Source: Nocardia acidivorans NBRC 108247 (GTDB taxonomy: Bacteria; Actinomycetota; Actinomycetes; Mycobacteriales; Mycobacteriaceae). From it: DNA of 64,000 nucleotides. The stretch covers positions 37,383-101,382 of the forward strand of contig NZ_BDAW01000034.1 of NCBI RefSeq assembly GCF_001625085.1, written 5' to 3'. Numbering within the stretch: position 1 is the first letter of the stretch; each line of letters begins with the position of its first letter. The position numbers and the translations under genes were made by a program. Below, one piece after another: positions 16,241 through 25,128 of the stretch. The notes under the pieces were generated by a model. The model was not told the DNA's origin and searched no databases. It worked only from the letters and a program-made list of their open reading frames with translations.

Positions 16241-17091
16241 CCGAAACCGATTCGGGCGAAGGGGAACCCGCCGATACCTCCGCCGAGCTGGTGCGTCGGC
16301 CCGCCGCACCGCTGCCGGTTCCGGTGGTCGCGCCGAGGGGTTCGGCCGGACCGGTGCGCGCGGCCACGGGTGTGATGCGCGTTGCCATGTCGGCCGCGGT
16401 CGAGGCCGGGGTGTGGGGTGTGAGCACCGCGCTCGGGGTTACCTCGGTGGTGGTGCGCGGCAGTATGGCCGGTCAGGTCCCGCGCGAGATTCTCTCCGAA
16501 GCCGGTGCGCAGGTACGGCATTCGGTGCGGCAGGCGCTGGGCGTACCCGCGCCCGTGTCGGCCGAGACCGCCGCCGAACCCTCCTCCGGTACGGTGCTGC
16601 GGGCGCGCGGCGCCGAATTGCTGCGCCGCTCAGCCGAATTCCACCATGACGACGACGCCCATCGACATCCCGCCTACGCCCGGATCCTGGGCGAGCTGGC
16701 GCCCGATGAGGCCCGCATCATCCGATACCTGTACCTCGACGGACCGCAGCCGCTGCTCGAAGTGCGCGGCGGGCGTGGCGCCAACGGCGGCCAGTTCAAC
16801 CTGCTCGGCGAGGACGCGGGACTGCGCTACCCGAATCGGGTCGAGGAGTACCTCACCAATCTCGACCGGCTCGGGCTGGCCGATGTGACCCGGGAGCCGC
16901 TCGGCAATCCCAACCGCTATCAGCTGCTGGAAGCGCAGCCCGAGGTGCGGCGCCTGTTGAAGCGCGCGGGCTTCGGCACCAAAGTCCTGTACCGCACCAT
17001 CGAACTCACCTCGTTCGGCGCGGGATTCGTCCGCACCTGTCTGCCGATTCCATCGCTGGACCACCCCGCTCGCATGGAGCAGCACGGGTAA
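16231..17091 (+). CDS. Abi-alpha/DUF4393 family protein, paralogue B
   Basis: The protein has 286 residues. It is the paralogue of the gene at 13763-14659, with matching blocks HPAYARILGELAPDEARIIR, DGPQPLLEVR, LRYPNRVEEYL, LDRLGLADV and a C-terminal T-S-F-G-x-G-F-x-x-x-C-L. The N-terminal 45 residues are Pro-rich and variable; a moderately hydrophobic helix (about 48-75) could associate with membrane. The ATG at 16231 has AGGAG 9 bases upstream and overlaps the DUF445 stop by 10 bp. The overlap suggests that DUF445 and DUF4393 act together at the membrane. Confidence 0.77.
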   Translation: MDMTETDSGEGEPADTSAELVRRPAAPLPVPVVAPRGSAGPVRAATGVMRVAMSAAVEAGVWGVSTALGVTSVVVRGSMAGQVPREILSEAGAQVRHSVRQALGVPAPVSAETAAEPSSGTVLRARGAELLRRSAEFHHDDDAHRHPAYARILGELAPDEARIIRYLYLDGPQPLLEVRGGRGANGGQFNLLGEDAGLRYPNRVEEYLTNLDRLGLADVTREPLGNPNRYQLLEAQPEVRRLLKRAGFGTKVLYRTIELTSFGAGFVRTCLPIPSLDHPARMEQHG

Positions 17092-17101
17092 ATAGCCCTC
17101 T

Positions 17102-17189
17102 CGTCATCCCGGCATGATATTGGCCGGGATCCACCGAGAGACGTTGCCGCGCTGCGGGTGTGGATTCCGGCCAACGCGCCGGGATGACG
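17102..17189. repeat. Dispersed inverted-repeat element (copy 2)
   Basis: The element is 88 bp. The left arm runs from CGTCATCCCGGCATG to GGCCGGGATCCACC and the right arm from GTGTGGATTCCGGCC to GCCGGGATGACG, with a loop of about 25 bp. The two arms are imperfect inverted repeats of about 33 bp. It lies between the convergent DUF4393 and ABC-F genes. It has no coding capacity, so it is MITE- or REP-like. Confidence 0.8.
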
Positions 17190-17200
17190 GGCCGGGCCGG

Positions 17201-18988
17201 TCAGAGGTCGGCGAGTTCGAGCCAGCGCTCCTCGGCGGCTTCCTTTTCGGCTTGGACCTGCTCGAGTTCGGTGCCCAGGGCGATGAGCTCGTCCGGGGTG
17301 GCGGCGGCGTCCGCCAGGGCGGCGTGCAGCTTCGCTTCGCGCTCGTCGAGCTTCTGGATGGAGCGTTCCAGCTTGGAGAGCTCCTTGCGGGCAGCGCGAT
17401 AGGTGGCCGAATCCGTCGCGGCGGCCGAGGAATTCGCGGTGGCGGACTTCGGCGCGGCGGCGGACGCGATGACGGCGCGCTTCTTCAGGTATTCGGTGAT
17501 ACCGCCCGGCAGATTGGTGAGCTTGCCGTCGCCGAACAGCGCCCAGGTGGTGTCGCAGATGCGCTCCACCAGGTACCGGTCGTGCGAGATGACGACCATG
17601 GTGCCCGCCCAATTGTCCAGGAGGTCCTCCAACTGCTGGAGGGTGTCGATATCCAGGTCATTGGTGGGCTCGTCCAGGAGCAGCACATTGGGCTCGCTCA
17701 TCAGGATTCGGGTGAGTTGCAGGCGGCGGCGCTCACCACCGGAGAGATCGCCGACCGGGGTGCGCTGTTTGGCGGGGGTGAAGCCCAGCCGCTCGGCCAG
17801 CTGACTGGCGCTGATCTCCTTATCGCCCAGCATGGTTCGCATGGCGACGTCCTGAACCGCTTCCAGCACACGCATATCCAGGGGCAGATCGTCGAGTTCC
17901 TGGCGCAGCCAGCCGATCTGGATGGTCTGGCCCTCGATCCGCCTGCCGGACTTCAACTCCTGCTCACCCGCGAGGGCGCGCAGCAGCGTGGTCTTACCGG
18001 AGCCGTTCACACCGACCAGGCCCACGCGCTCACCGGGTGCGAGCCGCCAGGTCAAGTCCCGCACCAGCTCCCGGCCGTCCGGGGTGGCCAGGGTGGCGTC
18101 CTCGAGTTCGATCACCACGCGGCCCAGGCGTTTACGCGCGAACGAGGCCAGCGCGACGCTGTCGCGCGGGGCGGGCACATTGGCGATCAGGGCCTCGGCG
18201 GCCTCGATGCGATAGCGCGGCTTGGAGGTGCGCGCCGGTGCGCCGCGGCGCAGCCAGGCCAGCTCTTTGCGGGCCAGATTCTGGCGGCGCGCCTCACTGG
18301 CGTCGGCCTGCCGGGAACGCTCGGCGCGGGCGAAGATCCAATCGTTGTAGCCGCCCTCGTAGGTCTCCACCTTGCCGCCCTGCACCTCCCAGGTGCGGGT
18401 GGCGACGGTGTCGAGGAACCAGCGATCGTGGGTGACGACGATCAGCGCGCTGCGCCGGGCGACCAGGTGTTCGGCGAGCCACTGCACACCCTCGACATCG
18501 AGGTGGTTGGTGGGCTCGTCCAGGACCAGCAGATCCAGATCGCGAACCAGCGCGGCGGCCAGCGCGGTACGGCGGCGCTCACCACCGGAGAGATTGCCGA
18601 CCAGCGAATCCATCCCGAGGTCGGCGATACCGATGCCCTCCACCACGGTGCGAATGCGGGTGTTGGAGGCCCATTCGTGCTCGGCGACACCATCGGTCAT
18701 CTGGTCTTCGGCGAGTCCGGCCAGCACCACCTCGCCGACGGTCGCGCCCTCGGGCAGCACACCGCGCTGGGTGACCACGGCCATCCGCAGGCCGCCCACT
18801 CGGCTGACCCGCCCGCTGTCCGGTGGCTCGAGCCCCGTCAACACCTCCAGCAGCGTGGTCTTACCGCCGCCGTTCAGACCCACGACCCCGATCCGCTCCC
18901 CCTCCTGCACGCCGAGGGAGACGTTCTCGAGCAGAGGGTTGATCCCGAAACTCTTGTTGACCTGTTCCAGATTGATCAGGTTGGCCAT
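17201..18988 (-). CDS. ABC-F family ATPase, two nucleotide-binding domains
   Basis: The 595-residue protein has two ABC domains and no membrane segments. Domain 1 has Walker A GLNGGGKTTL (about 37-46), signature LSGGERRR and LDEPTNHLD. Domain 2 has GVNGSGKTTL, LSGGERRRLQLTR and LDEPTNDLDIDT. The linker between them and a C-terminal coiled coil (about 525-590) resemble the Uup/EttA branch of ABC-F translation factors. These act on the ribosome E site, not in transport. Whether it protects against antibiotics or only tunes translation is not readable. It lies 140 bp downstream of ispE on the same strand. Confidence 0.92.
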   Translation of the reverse strand: MANLINLEQVNKSFGINPLLENVSLGVQEGERIGVVGLNGGGKTTLLEVLTGLEPPDSGRVSRVGGLRMAVVTQRGVLPEGATVGEVVLAGLAEDQMTDGVAEHEWASNTRIRTVVEGIGIADLGMDSLVGNLSGGERRRTALAAALVRDLDLLVLDEPTNHLDVEGVQWLAEHLVARRSALIVVTHDRWFLDTVATRTWEVQGGKVETYEGGYNDWIFARAERSRQADASEARRQNLARKELAWLRRGAPARTSKPRYRIEAAEALIANVPAPRDSVALASFARKRLGRVVIELEDATLATPDGRELVRDLTWRLAPGERVGLVGVNGSGKTTLLRALAGEQELKSGRRIEGQTIQIGWLRQELDDLPLDMRVLEAVQDVAMRTMLGDKEISASQLAERLGFTPAKQRTPVGDLSGGERRRLQLTRILMSEPNVLLLDEPTNDLDIDTLQQLEDLLDNWAGTMVVISHDRYLVERICDTTWALFGDGKLTNLPGGITEYLKKRAVIASAAAPKSATANSSAAATDSATYRAARKELSKLERSIQKLDEREAKLHAALADAAATPDELIALGTELEQVQAEKEAAEERWLELADL

Positions 18989-19128
18989 GAAATCTGTGCC
19001 GCCTCTCCGCGCCTTCAGCCGAACTGTAAGAGCCTACTCACCTCGCGTCGAGGACCGGCGGCCACGTACCTGGGCACCCGCGCCCGTCCCCGAGGAGTTA
19101 CCCCGACCCCGCGAAATCAGTCGTCGCG

Positions 19129-20067
19129 TCACCGCTTCGCGGTATCGGCCGGGCTGCTGAGAATGCGGGCGCCGGGGACCGGGCCGTAGGCGGTGCGGAC
19201 GCTGCGGCAGACGCCCGCGCCGGAGAGTTCGGCGGCGACCGCGACCGCGGCGTCCTCGGATTCGCAGAGGAAGGCGCAGGTGGGGCCGGAGCCGGAGACT
19301 ATGCCCGCCAGCGCGCCCGCGGTGACGCCCGCGCGCAGAGTGCGGCGGAGTTCGGGCTTGAGGGAGAGCGCGGCGGCTTGCAGATCATTGCCGAGCAGGG
19401 GTGCGAGCTGTTGCGGGTCGCCGGAGGCCAGGGCCTGCAGCAGGGCTTCGGGGCTGCCGAGGCGGGGCGGTTCGCCGACCTCGCGCAGGCGGTCGAGTTC
19501 ACCGAAGACCGCCGGGGTGGACAGCCCGCCCTTGGCCAGGGCGAGGACCCAGTGGAAGGTGTTGCGGCACAACACCGGAAGGAGTTCCTCGCCGCGACCT
19601 CGGCCCAGCGCGGTCTGACCGTGCAGGGCGAAGGGGATATCGCTGCCGAGTTCGGCTGCGATATCGGACAATTCACCGCGCGAGAGCCCCAGCTCCCACA
19701 GATCGTTCAGGCCGAGCAGGGCGGCGGCGGCATCGGCGCTGCCGCCCGCCATACCGCCCGCCACCGGAATGCCCTTGGCAATGGCGATTTCGACCAGGGG
19801 CGCGCGCCCGCCGAGCGGTGCCAGGCGGACCGCGGCCTGCCACACCAGGTTTCCGCGATCGGTGGGCACCTGATCGGCGCTCTCGCCCGTCACCCGCACG
19901 GTGAGGGCGGCGGCGGGCGAGATCTCCAGATCGTCACTCAGCGACAGGGCTTGGAAAACCGTGGTGAGGTCGTGATATCCGTCCTCGCGAAGATCGCCCA
20001 CCCCGAGGTGCAGGTTCACCTTCGAGGGCGCGCGCACGACGACGGGGCTGGGCACAACAGACAGCAC
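19129..20067 (-). CDS. ispE: 4-diphosphocytidyl-2-C-methyl-D-erythritol kinase
   Basis: IspE phosphorylates CDP-ME in the MEP route to isoprenoids. The 312-residue GHMP kinase has the N-terminal APSKVNLHLGVG strand with the catalytic Lys, the phosphate loop PVAGGMAGGSADAAA (about residues 100-114), a conserved GSDIPF and the C-terminal GSGPTCAF. The GTG at 20067 was taken; a GTG at 20055 is possible. In mycobacteria ispE follows ksgA; here about 5.6 kb of accessory genes separates them. Confidence 0.95.
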   Translation of the reverse strand: MLSVVPSPVVVRAPSKVNLHLGVGDLREDGYHDLTTVFQALSLSDDLEISPAAALTVRVTGESADQVPTDRGNLVWQAAVRLAPLGGRAPLVEIAIAKGIPVAGGMAGGSADAAAALLGLNDLWELGLSRGELSDIAAELGSDIPFALHGQTALGRGRGEELLPVLCRNTFHWVLALAKGGLSTPAVFGELDRLREVGEPPRLGSPEALLQALASGDPQQLAPLLGNDLQAAALSLKPELRRTLRAGVTAGALAGIVSGSGPTCAFLCESEDAAVAVAAELSGAGVCRSVRTAYGPVPGARILSSPADTAKR

Positions 20068-20091
20068 GCGGGACAGCCTAGTTGCAGTTCC

Positions 20092-20844
20092 CTACAGCAG
20101 CGCGCCACCGGTGGCGTCGATCCACTGGCCGGTCACCCAGCGCGAATCCTCCGATGCCAGGAAGCCGACGATATCCGCGACGTCGGCGGGCTGGCCGACG
20201 CGGTTCAGCGGGGAGCGGGCGGCGGTGGCGGCCTGCCCCTCGGGCGTACGGAGCCAATCGGCGTTCATATCGGTGTCGATCGCGCCGGGGGCGACGGCAT
20301 TGACCGTAATACCCCGGGAGGCAAGGTCTTTGGCCAGGATGCTGGTCAGCGCGTCGATGGCGGCCTTGGTCATGGTGTAGGCGAGCAGCTGCGGCTGATA
20401 CGCGCCTCGGGTCAGGCCGGTGGAGACATTGACGATGCGGCCGTTGTCCCGCAGGCGATCCAGGCCGAGCTTGGTCACGAAGAACGGCGATTTGGTGTTG
20501 ACGGCGAAGACGCGGTCGAAGGATTGCTCATCGGTGCCGGTGATCGGTTCGCGGATGCCGTCGGTGCCCGCGTTGTTGACCAGGATGTCGAGCCCGTCGG
20601 CGTGCGCGTCGAAGGCGCTCCACAGGGCTTGCGCATCGCCGGGAACGCCGAGCGTGGTCTGGATGGCGAAGGCCGAACCGCCCGCGCTCTCGATGGCGGC
20701 GACGGTCTCCTTGGCGGCGGCGGTATTGCCGTTGTAGTGCACGGCCACCCGGGCGCCGTCGTGCGCCAGCCGAAGTGCGATAGCGCGTCCGATACCGCGT
20801 CCACTACCGGTGACCAGTGCCGTCTTGCCTGCGAGGGTGCTCAT
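20092..20844 (-). CDS. SDR family oxidoreductase
   Basis: The 250-residue classical short-chain dehydrogenase has TGSGRGIG for nucleotide binding (residues 12-19), NNAG (about 90-93), catalytic Ser in NVSTG and the YTMTK Tyr/Lys pair (about 156-160). A His-Tyr-Asn after the second strand suggests NADP(H) preference, a weak inference. The substrate is unknown. AGGAG lies 9 bases before the ATG at 20844. It is divergent from the TetR gene with two palindromic sites between them, so it is the likely target of that regulator. Confidence 0.88.
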   Translation of the reverse strand: MSTLAGKTALVTGSGRGIGRAIALRLAHDGARVAVHYNGNTAAAKETVAAIESAGGSAFAIQTTLGVPGDAQALWSAFDAHADGLDILVNNAGTDGIREPITGTDEQSFDRVFAVNTKSPFFVTKLGLDRLRDNGRIVNVSTGLTRGAYQPQLLAYTMTKAAIDALTSILAKDLASRGITVNAVAPGAIDTDMNADWLRTPEGQAATAARSPLNRVGQPADVADIVGFLASEDSRWVTGQWIDATGGALL

Positions 20845-20863
20845 GAGCTGGGCTCCTTTTATC

Positions 20864-20912
20864 TAGCGATCGTTACAGAATGGGACCGTAGCACATTATC
20901 TAGCGAGCGCTA
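20864..20912. promoter_or_regulatory. Twin palindromic operators for the SDR/TetR pair
   Basis: Two related dyads lie in the 80-bp divergent region: TAGCGATCGTTA at 20864-20875 and TAGCGAGCGCTA at 20901-20912, each preceded by TATC. Their centres are 37 bp apart. One faces the SDR start and the other the TetR start. This arrangement is typical of a TetR repressor that controls itself and a divergent oxidoreductase. Confidence 0.7.
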
Positions 20913-20924
20913 TAAAATGCGGAT

Positions 20925-21536
20925 ATGGCCACACCCACCCGGGGCCGACCCCGCAAATTCGATCGCGACGCCGCGCTGGACAAGGCGCTGCGGCTGTTCT
21001 GGCGACAGGGCTACGAGGCCACTTCGATCAGCGACCTCACCGGCGAACTCGGCATCGGCGCACCCAGCCTGTACGCGGCCTTCGGCGATAAACAGCAGCT
21101 GTTCAACGAGTCCATCGGGGTGTATGTGAACCAGTACGCGGGCTTCGCGGCGCGCGCGCTCGCCGAGGAGCCGACGGCCTGGGACGCGGTCGCCCGGACC
21201 CTGCGCGAGGCGGCGGTGGAATACACCGAACCGGGACTTCCGAACGGCTGCATGGTGATCAGCGCCGGGATCAACACCACGAACACCGAGGTCGCGGCCA
21301 TGCTCGAGGCTATGCGCACCGCGAATGTGACCGCCTTCGCCGAGCGCATCGAGGCCGATATCACCGCGGGGCGACTGCCCGCGAAGACCGATGCTCGGGT
21401 GCTGGCACGCTATATCGGCGTGGTCATGCAGGGCATGTCACAGTCCGCACGCGATGGCGCGAGCCGGGCGGAGTTGCAACAGGTCGCCGAGCTGGCGCTA
21501 CAGGCATGGCCGAACCCGAGGCCCGCGAAAGGCTGA
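20925..21536 (+). CDS. TetR/AcrR family regulator
   Basis: This 203-residue protein has an N-terminal HTH (about residues 10-58; RGRPRKFDRDAALDKAL, then TSISDLTGELGIGAPSLYAAFGDKQQLF) and a C-terminal ligand domain containing LPNGCMVISAG, typical of the TetR group that regulates divergent SDR genes. It most likely represses itself and the SDR gene through the two sites at 20864-20912, with release by an electrophile or aldehyde-like ligand (inference from relatives). Confidence 0.88.
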   Translation: MATPTRGRPRKFDRDAALDKALRLFWRQGYEATSISDLTGELGIGAPSLYAAFGDKQQLFNESIGVYVNQYAGFAARALAEEPTAWDAVARTLREAAVEYTEPGLPNGCMVISAGINTTNTEVAAMLEAMRTANVTAFAERIEADITAGRLPAKTDARVLARYIGVVMQGMSQSARDGASRAELQQVAELALQAWPNPRPAKG

Positions 21537-21555
21537 ATTCTCCCGGTCGAACCGC

Positions 21556-21584
21556 TTGCGTCAGGTACCCATGGGGGGTATGTT
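21556..21584 (+). promoter_or_regulatory. Copper-operon promoter overlapping a metal-type dyad
   Basis: TTGCGT (21556-21561) and TATGTT (21579-21584) are spaced by 17 bp. The spacer holds the inverted repeat TACCC...GGGTA (21566-21580, TACCCATGGGGGGTA), and a second ATACCCCCAC follows at 21601-21610. A GTACCC/GGGTAT-rich dyad over the core promoter resembles CsoR-type copper operators. No CsoR or CueR gene is in the window, so the regulator must lie elsewhere. Confidence 0.55.
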
Positions 21585-21638
21585 TCAGAGGTGTTCGGGG
21601 ATACCCCCACACCGTATAGCGCGAGTCGAGGAGTCGAA

Positions 21639-21845
21639 ATGGCCACCAGCACCTACACCGTCACCGGCATGACCTGCGGCCACTGCGTCGGATCGGTCCA
21701 GAAGGAGATCGGCAAGATCGACGGTGTCACCAGCGTCGATGTCGATCTGGCCTCGGGTCTGGTCAAGGTCGAATCCGCCGCTCCGATCGCCGACGCCGCT
21801 GTCGTGGCCGCCGTCGACGAAGCCGGGTACGAGGTGGCGAGCTGA
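21639..21845 (+). CDS. copZ: Copper chaperone, HMA domain
   Basis: This 68-residue single HMA domain has the metal motif MTCGHC at residues 11-16 and the ferredoxin-like beta-alpha-beta pattern (VTSVDVDLASGLVKVES). It should carry Cu(I) in the cytoplasm to the CopA ATPase encoded two genes downstream. The ATG at 21639 has GAGGAG upstream; an earlier frame start at 21591 is ignored. The stop abuts the start of the next gene, so it is first in a three-gene operon. Confidence 0.92.
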   Translation: MATSTYTVTGMTCGHCVGSVQKEIGKIDGVTSVDVDLASGLVKVESAAPIADAAVVAAVDEAGYEVAS

Positions 21846-22739
21846 ATGAACGATCGAGGAAAGTTCGCCGCCTTCGGCGGTGGACTGGTCGTACTGTTCG
21901 GGGCCGCACTCGGCATCGGCGCCCTGGTGGGCGATCCGACCGAGTCGGCCTCCGGCACGACCTCCGCACACTCCGCCCATCCCACCGAAGCGGCCCCCGG
22001 GCTCGCGGACAGCGAAAAGGGTTACGCCCTCACCGATGTCACCGCCCCGACCGCCGCGAATCAGCAAGGGGCACTGCGCTTCCGGATCACCGGACCGCAG
22101 GGCACCGTCACCCGATACAACACTTTGCACGAGCAGAATCTGCACCTGATCGTGGTGCGGTCGGATGCGAGCCAGTTCCGGCATGTGCATCCCACCCTCA
22201 CCGCGGACGGCAGCTGGTCCATCGACTGGAAGTGGGCCGAGCCCGGTAACTACCGGGTCTTCACCGACTTCTCCCCCACCGACGGCCCGGGCGAACTGAC
22301 GCTCAGCCGAACCGTTCAGGTGGAGGGCAATGCGGCGGCCAAGCCGTTGCCGCCGGTGTCCAACACCGCGCAGGTGGATGGCTACCAGGTCACGCTGACC
22401 GGTGATTTGTCCACCGCCGGAAGCGAATTGAAGTTCACCGTCACCCGCGACGGTAAGCCCGTCACCGATCTGCAGCCCTACCTGGGCGCATACGCACACC
22501 TGGTCGCACTGCGGGCCAATGATCTGGCCTACCTGCACGTGCACCCCGAGGGCGAGGTCGGAAAGACCGCTCCCGGCCCGGAAGTCGCCTTCCACGCCCA
22601 GGCGCCCAGTGACGGCGCCTATCGGCTGTACCTGGACTTCCAGCACGGTGGCACGGTGCACACCGCCGAATTCACCAATGAGACAACCACCGCCGCATCC
22701 GCTTCGGACGCGCACTCGCAGCACGGAGGAGGTCACTGA
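21846..22739 (+). CDS. Exported His-rich protein of the copper operon
   Basis: The 297-residue protein has an N-terminal hydrophobic anchor or signal (about residues 8-28), then an extracytoplasmic region of two beta-rich halves. Each half has a similar L-H/Y-L-x-V-x-x-x-x-H-V-H-P motif: LHLIVVRSDASQFRHVHP and LVALRANDLAYLHVHP. The C-terminus ends in a His-rich tail (SQHGGGH). Repeated HVHP motifs and its place between the chaperone and the P-type ATPase suggest copper capture outside the membrane. Related proteins are found beside copper ATPases in other actinobacteria; function is unproven. The stop overlaps the copA start by 1 bp. Confidence 0.75.
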   Translation: MNDRGKFAAFGGGLVVLFGAALGIGALVGDPTESASGTTSAHSAHPTEAAPGLADSEKGYALTDVTAPTAANQQGALRFRITGPQGTVTRYNTLHEQNLHLIVVRSDASQFRHVHPTLTADGSWSIDWKWAEPGNYRVFTDFSPTDGPGELTLSRTVQVEGNAAAKPLPPVSNTAQVDGYQVTLTGDLSTAGSELKFTVTRDGKPVTDLQPYLGAYAHLVALRANDLAYLHVHPEGEVGKTAPGPEVAFHAQAPSDGAYRLYLDFQHGGTVHTAEFTNETTTAASASDAHSQHGGGH

Positions 22740-24994
22740 TGAGCGCCCCCACGCAGGAGCGGTCCATCGAGCTGGAAATCGGCGGTATGACCTGCGCCTC
22801 CTGCGCATCCCGCATCGAGAAGAAGCTCAATCGGATCGACGGCGTCACCGCCACGGTGAACTACGCCACCGAGAAGGCGAAGGTCAGCTTCCCGGAGTCG
22901 GTGACCACCGATGATCTGATCGCCAAGGTCGTCGACACCGGATACACCGCCGCCGTGCACAGCACCGAACCGGCGAAATCGGCTGACACCGAGAATGATT
23001 CGGCCCCTAGCGCGACCCGGCTGCTGCGCCATCGCCTGCTGGTCACCCTCGCGCTGGCCGTGCCGGTGGTCGCCATGGCCATGATTCCGGCGCTGCAATT
23101 CACCAACTGGCAGTGGCTTTCGCTGACGCTGACCGCACCCATCGTGGTGTGGAGCGGCGCGCAATTCCACCGCGCCGCCTGGGTGAACGCCAAACACGGT
23201 GCGGCGACCATGGATACGCTCATCTCACTGGGCACCCTCGCGGCCTTCGGCTGGTCGGTGTACGCGCTGTTCTTCGGCGATGCCGGTATGGCGGGGATGA
23301 AACATCCGTTCAGCCTTGCGATTTCGCGGGGTGACTCGTCCTCGGCGCTCTACTTCGAGGTGGCGGCGACGCTGATCACCGCGATTCTGGCGGGCCGCTA
23401 CTTCGAGACGCGATCCAAGGAGAAGGCCGGATCCGCGCTGCGGGCCCTGCTGGAATTGGGCGCGAAGGATGTGGCGGTACTGCGCGGCGGGGTGGAAACC
23501 CGCATCCCCGTGGGCGAACTGCGGGTCGACGAGGAATTCCTGGTCCGGCCCGGCGAGAAGATCGCCACCGATGGTGTTGTGGTCAAGGGTAATTCGGCGC
23601 TGGACATGAGCATGCTCACCGGTGAATCGGTGCCGGTCGAGGTCGGCCTCGGCGATGCCGTGGTGGGTGCGACGGTGAACGCGGGCGGTCTGCTGACCGT
23701 GCGCGCCACCCGGGTCGGCGCGGATACCCAACTGGCGCAGATGGCCGCCCTGGTCGAGGAGGCGCAGAACGGGAAGGCTCCCGTGCAGCGGCTCGCCGAT
23801 AAGGTGGCCGGAATCTTCGTGCCGATCGTCATCGGGATCGCCGTCGCGGCGCTGGGCTTCTGGCTCGGCACCGGTGCGGCCGTGTCGACCGCGTTCGGCG
23901 CGGCGGTGGCGGTGCTGATCATCGCCTGCCCGTGCGCCCTCGGATTGGCCACGCCCACCGCGCTATTGGTGGGTACCGGCCGCGGTGCGCAGCTCGGGAT
24001 TCTGATCAAGGGTCCGCAGATACTGGAGTCGACGCGACGCATCGATACCGTGGTGCTGGACAAGACCGGCACCGTCACCACCGGCAAAATGACGCTCGCC
24101 GAAGCGATTCCGGCCGCCGATGTGGATGCGGATGAACTGCTCGCGGTGGCGGCGGCGGTGGAGCACGGCTCCGAACACCCGGTCGCCAAGGCAGTGGTCA
24201 AGGGTGCCGCCGATCGCGGACTGACTGCGCCTTCGAAGTACGCCGAGCAGGTGGAGCAGTTCGTCAGCCACGGCGGTAAGGGCGTGCAGGGTCTGGTCGG
24301 TGAGCGGGCGGTGATCATCGGACGCACCGAACTGCTCGAGGATTGGTCGATCACCCTGCCGGATGCCTTGGCGGAGGCCAAGATCCAGGCAGAGGAGGCG
24401 GGCAAAACCGCCATCGTGGTGGCCTGGGACGGGGTGGCGCGCGGCGTGCTGGTCATTGCCGATGCCGTCAAACCCACCAGCGCACAGGCGATCTCGGAGA
24501 TGCGGGCACTCGGACTCACCCCCGTACTGCTGACCGGTGACAATGCCGCCACCGCCCGCACCGTGGCGGATCAGGTCGGCATCGAGCAGGTCATCGCGCA
24601 GGTGCTGCCGAGCGACAAGCTGGACGTGGTGAAGAAGTTGCAGGCGCAGGGCAAAGTGGTCGCCATGGTCGGCGACGGCGTCAATGACGCGGCGGCCCTC
24701 GCCCAAGCCGATCTCGGCCTGGCCATGGGCACCGGCACCGATGTCGCCATCCAGGCCGCGGACCTCACCCTGGTCCGCGACGACCTACGCTCGGTCCCCA
24801 CCGCGATCAAACTGTCCCGGGCCACCCTGCGCACCATCAAGAGCAACCTGTTCTGGGCCTTCGGCTACAACGTGGCAGCCATCCCCCTGGCCGCCGCGGG
24901 CCTGCTGAACCCCATGCTCGCCGGTGCCGCCATGGCCCTGTCCAGCGTCTTCGTGGTCAGCAACAGCCTGCGCCTGCGCCGCTTCCGCGGCTGA
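22739..24994 (+). CDS. copA: Cu(I)-exporting P1B-type ATPase
   Basis: The 751-residue ATPase has one N-terminal HMA domain (MTCASC, residues 17-22), eight predicted membrane helices, TGES at 294-297, the membrane CPC motif at 397-399, the phosphorylation site DKTGT from Asp441, SEHP in the nucleotide domain and GDGVND at 645-650. CPC together with the N-terminal Cys-x-x-Cys marks the Cu(I)/Ag(I) subgroup. It pumps copper out of the cytoplasm. The start overlaps the previous stop (TGATG), so translation is coupled. A strong hairpin follows. Confidence 0.95.
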   Translation: MSAPTQERSIELEIGGMTCASCASRIEKKLNRIDGVTATVNYATEKAKVSFPESVTTDDLIAKVVDTGYTAAVHSTEPAKSADTENDSAPSATRLLRHRLLVTLALAVPVVAMAMIPALQFTNWQWLSLTLTAPIVVWSGAQFHRAAWVNAKHGAATMDTLISLGTLAAFGWSVYALFFGDAGMAGMKHPFSLAISRGDSSSALYFEVAATLITAILAGRYFETRSKEKAGSALRALLELGAKDVAVLRGGVETRIPVGELRVDEEFLVRPGEKIATDGVVVKGNSALDMSMLTGESVPVEVGLGDAVVGATVNAGGLLTVRATRVGADTQLAQMAALVEEAQNGKAPVQRLADKVAGIFVPIVIGIAVAALGFWLGTGAAVSTAFGAAVAVLIIACPCALGLATPTALLVGTGRGAQLGILIKGPQILESTRRIDTVVLDKTGTVTTGKMTLAEAIPAADVDADELLAVAAAVEHGSEHPVAKAVVKGAADRGLTAPSKYAEQVEQFVSHGGKGVQGLVGERAVIIGRTELLEDWSITLPDALAEAKIQAEEAGKTAIVVAWDGVARGVLVIADAVKPTSAQAISEMRALGLTPVLLTGDNAATARTVADQVGIEQVIAQVLPSDKLDVVKKLQAQGKVVAMVGDGVNDAAALAQADLGLAMGTGTDVAIQAADLTLVRDDLRSVPTAIKLSRATLRTIKSNLFWAFGYNVAAIPLAAAGLLNPMLAGAAMALSSVFVVSNSLRLRRFRG

Positions 24995-25019
24995 GGCACC
25001 GTCTCGGCGGATCCCCGCT

Positions 25020-25048
25020 CCGACCGCACCCCGACGGGGTGCGGTCGG
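25020..25048 (+). terminator. Hairpin terminator after copA
   Basis: This is a perfect 13-bp GC-rich stem (CCGACCGCACCCC pairs with GGGGTGCGGTCGG) with a 3-nt loop, 26 bp after the copA stop. A short T-containing tail follows. It ends the copper operon before the LpqN-like gene. Confidence 0.8.
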
Positions 25049-25128
25049 TCGTCGTAGCGGCGGGTCGTGTTCAATGTCTGGCGAGCGGTGGGGACCGCCT
25101 CGCCCGTTATGCCGGAGGAGCAGAGTTC

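Noticed and set aside
17114..19189. Plus-strand open frame of 691 codons
   Set aside because: Antisense to the ABC-F gene; the composition (Gly, Gln, His-rich) is that of a shadow frame.
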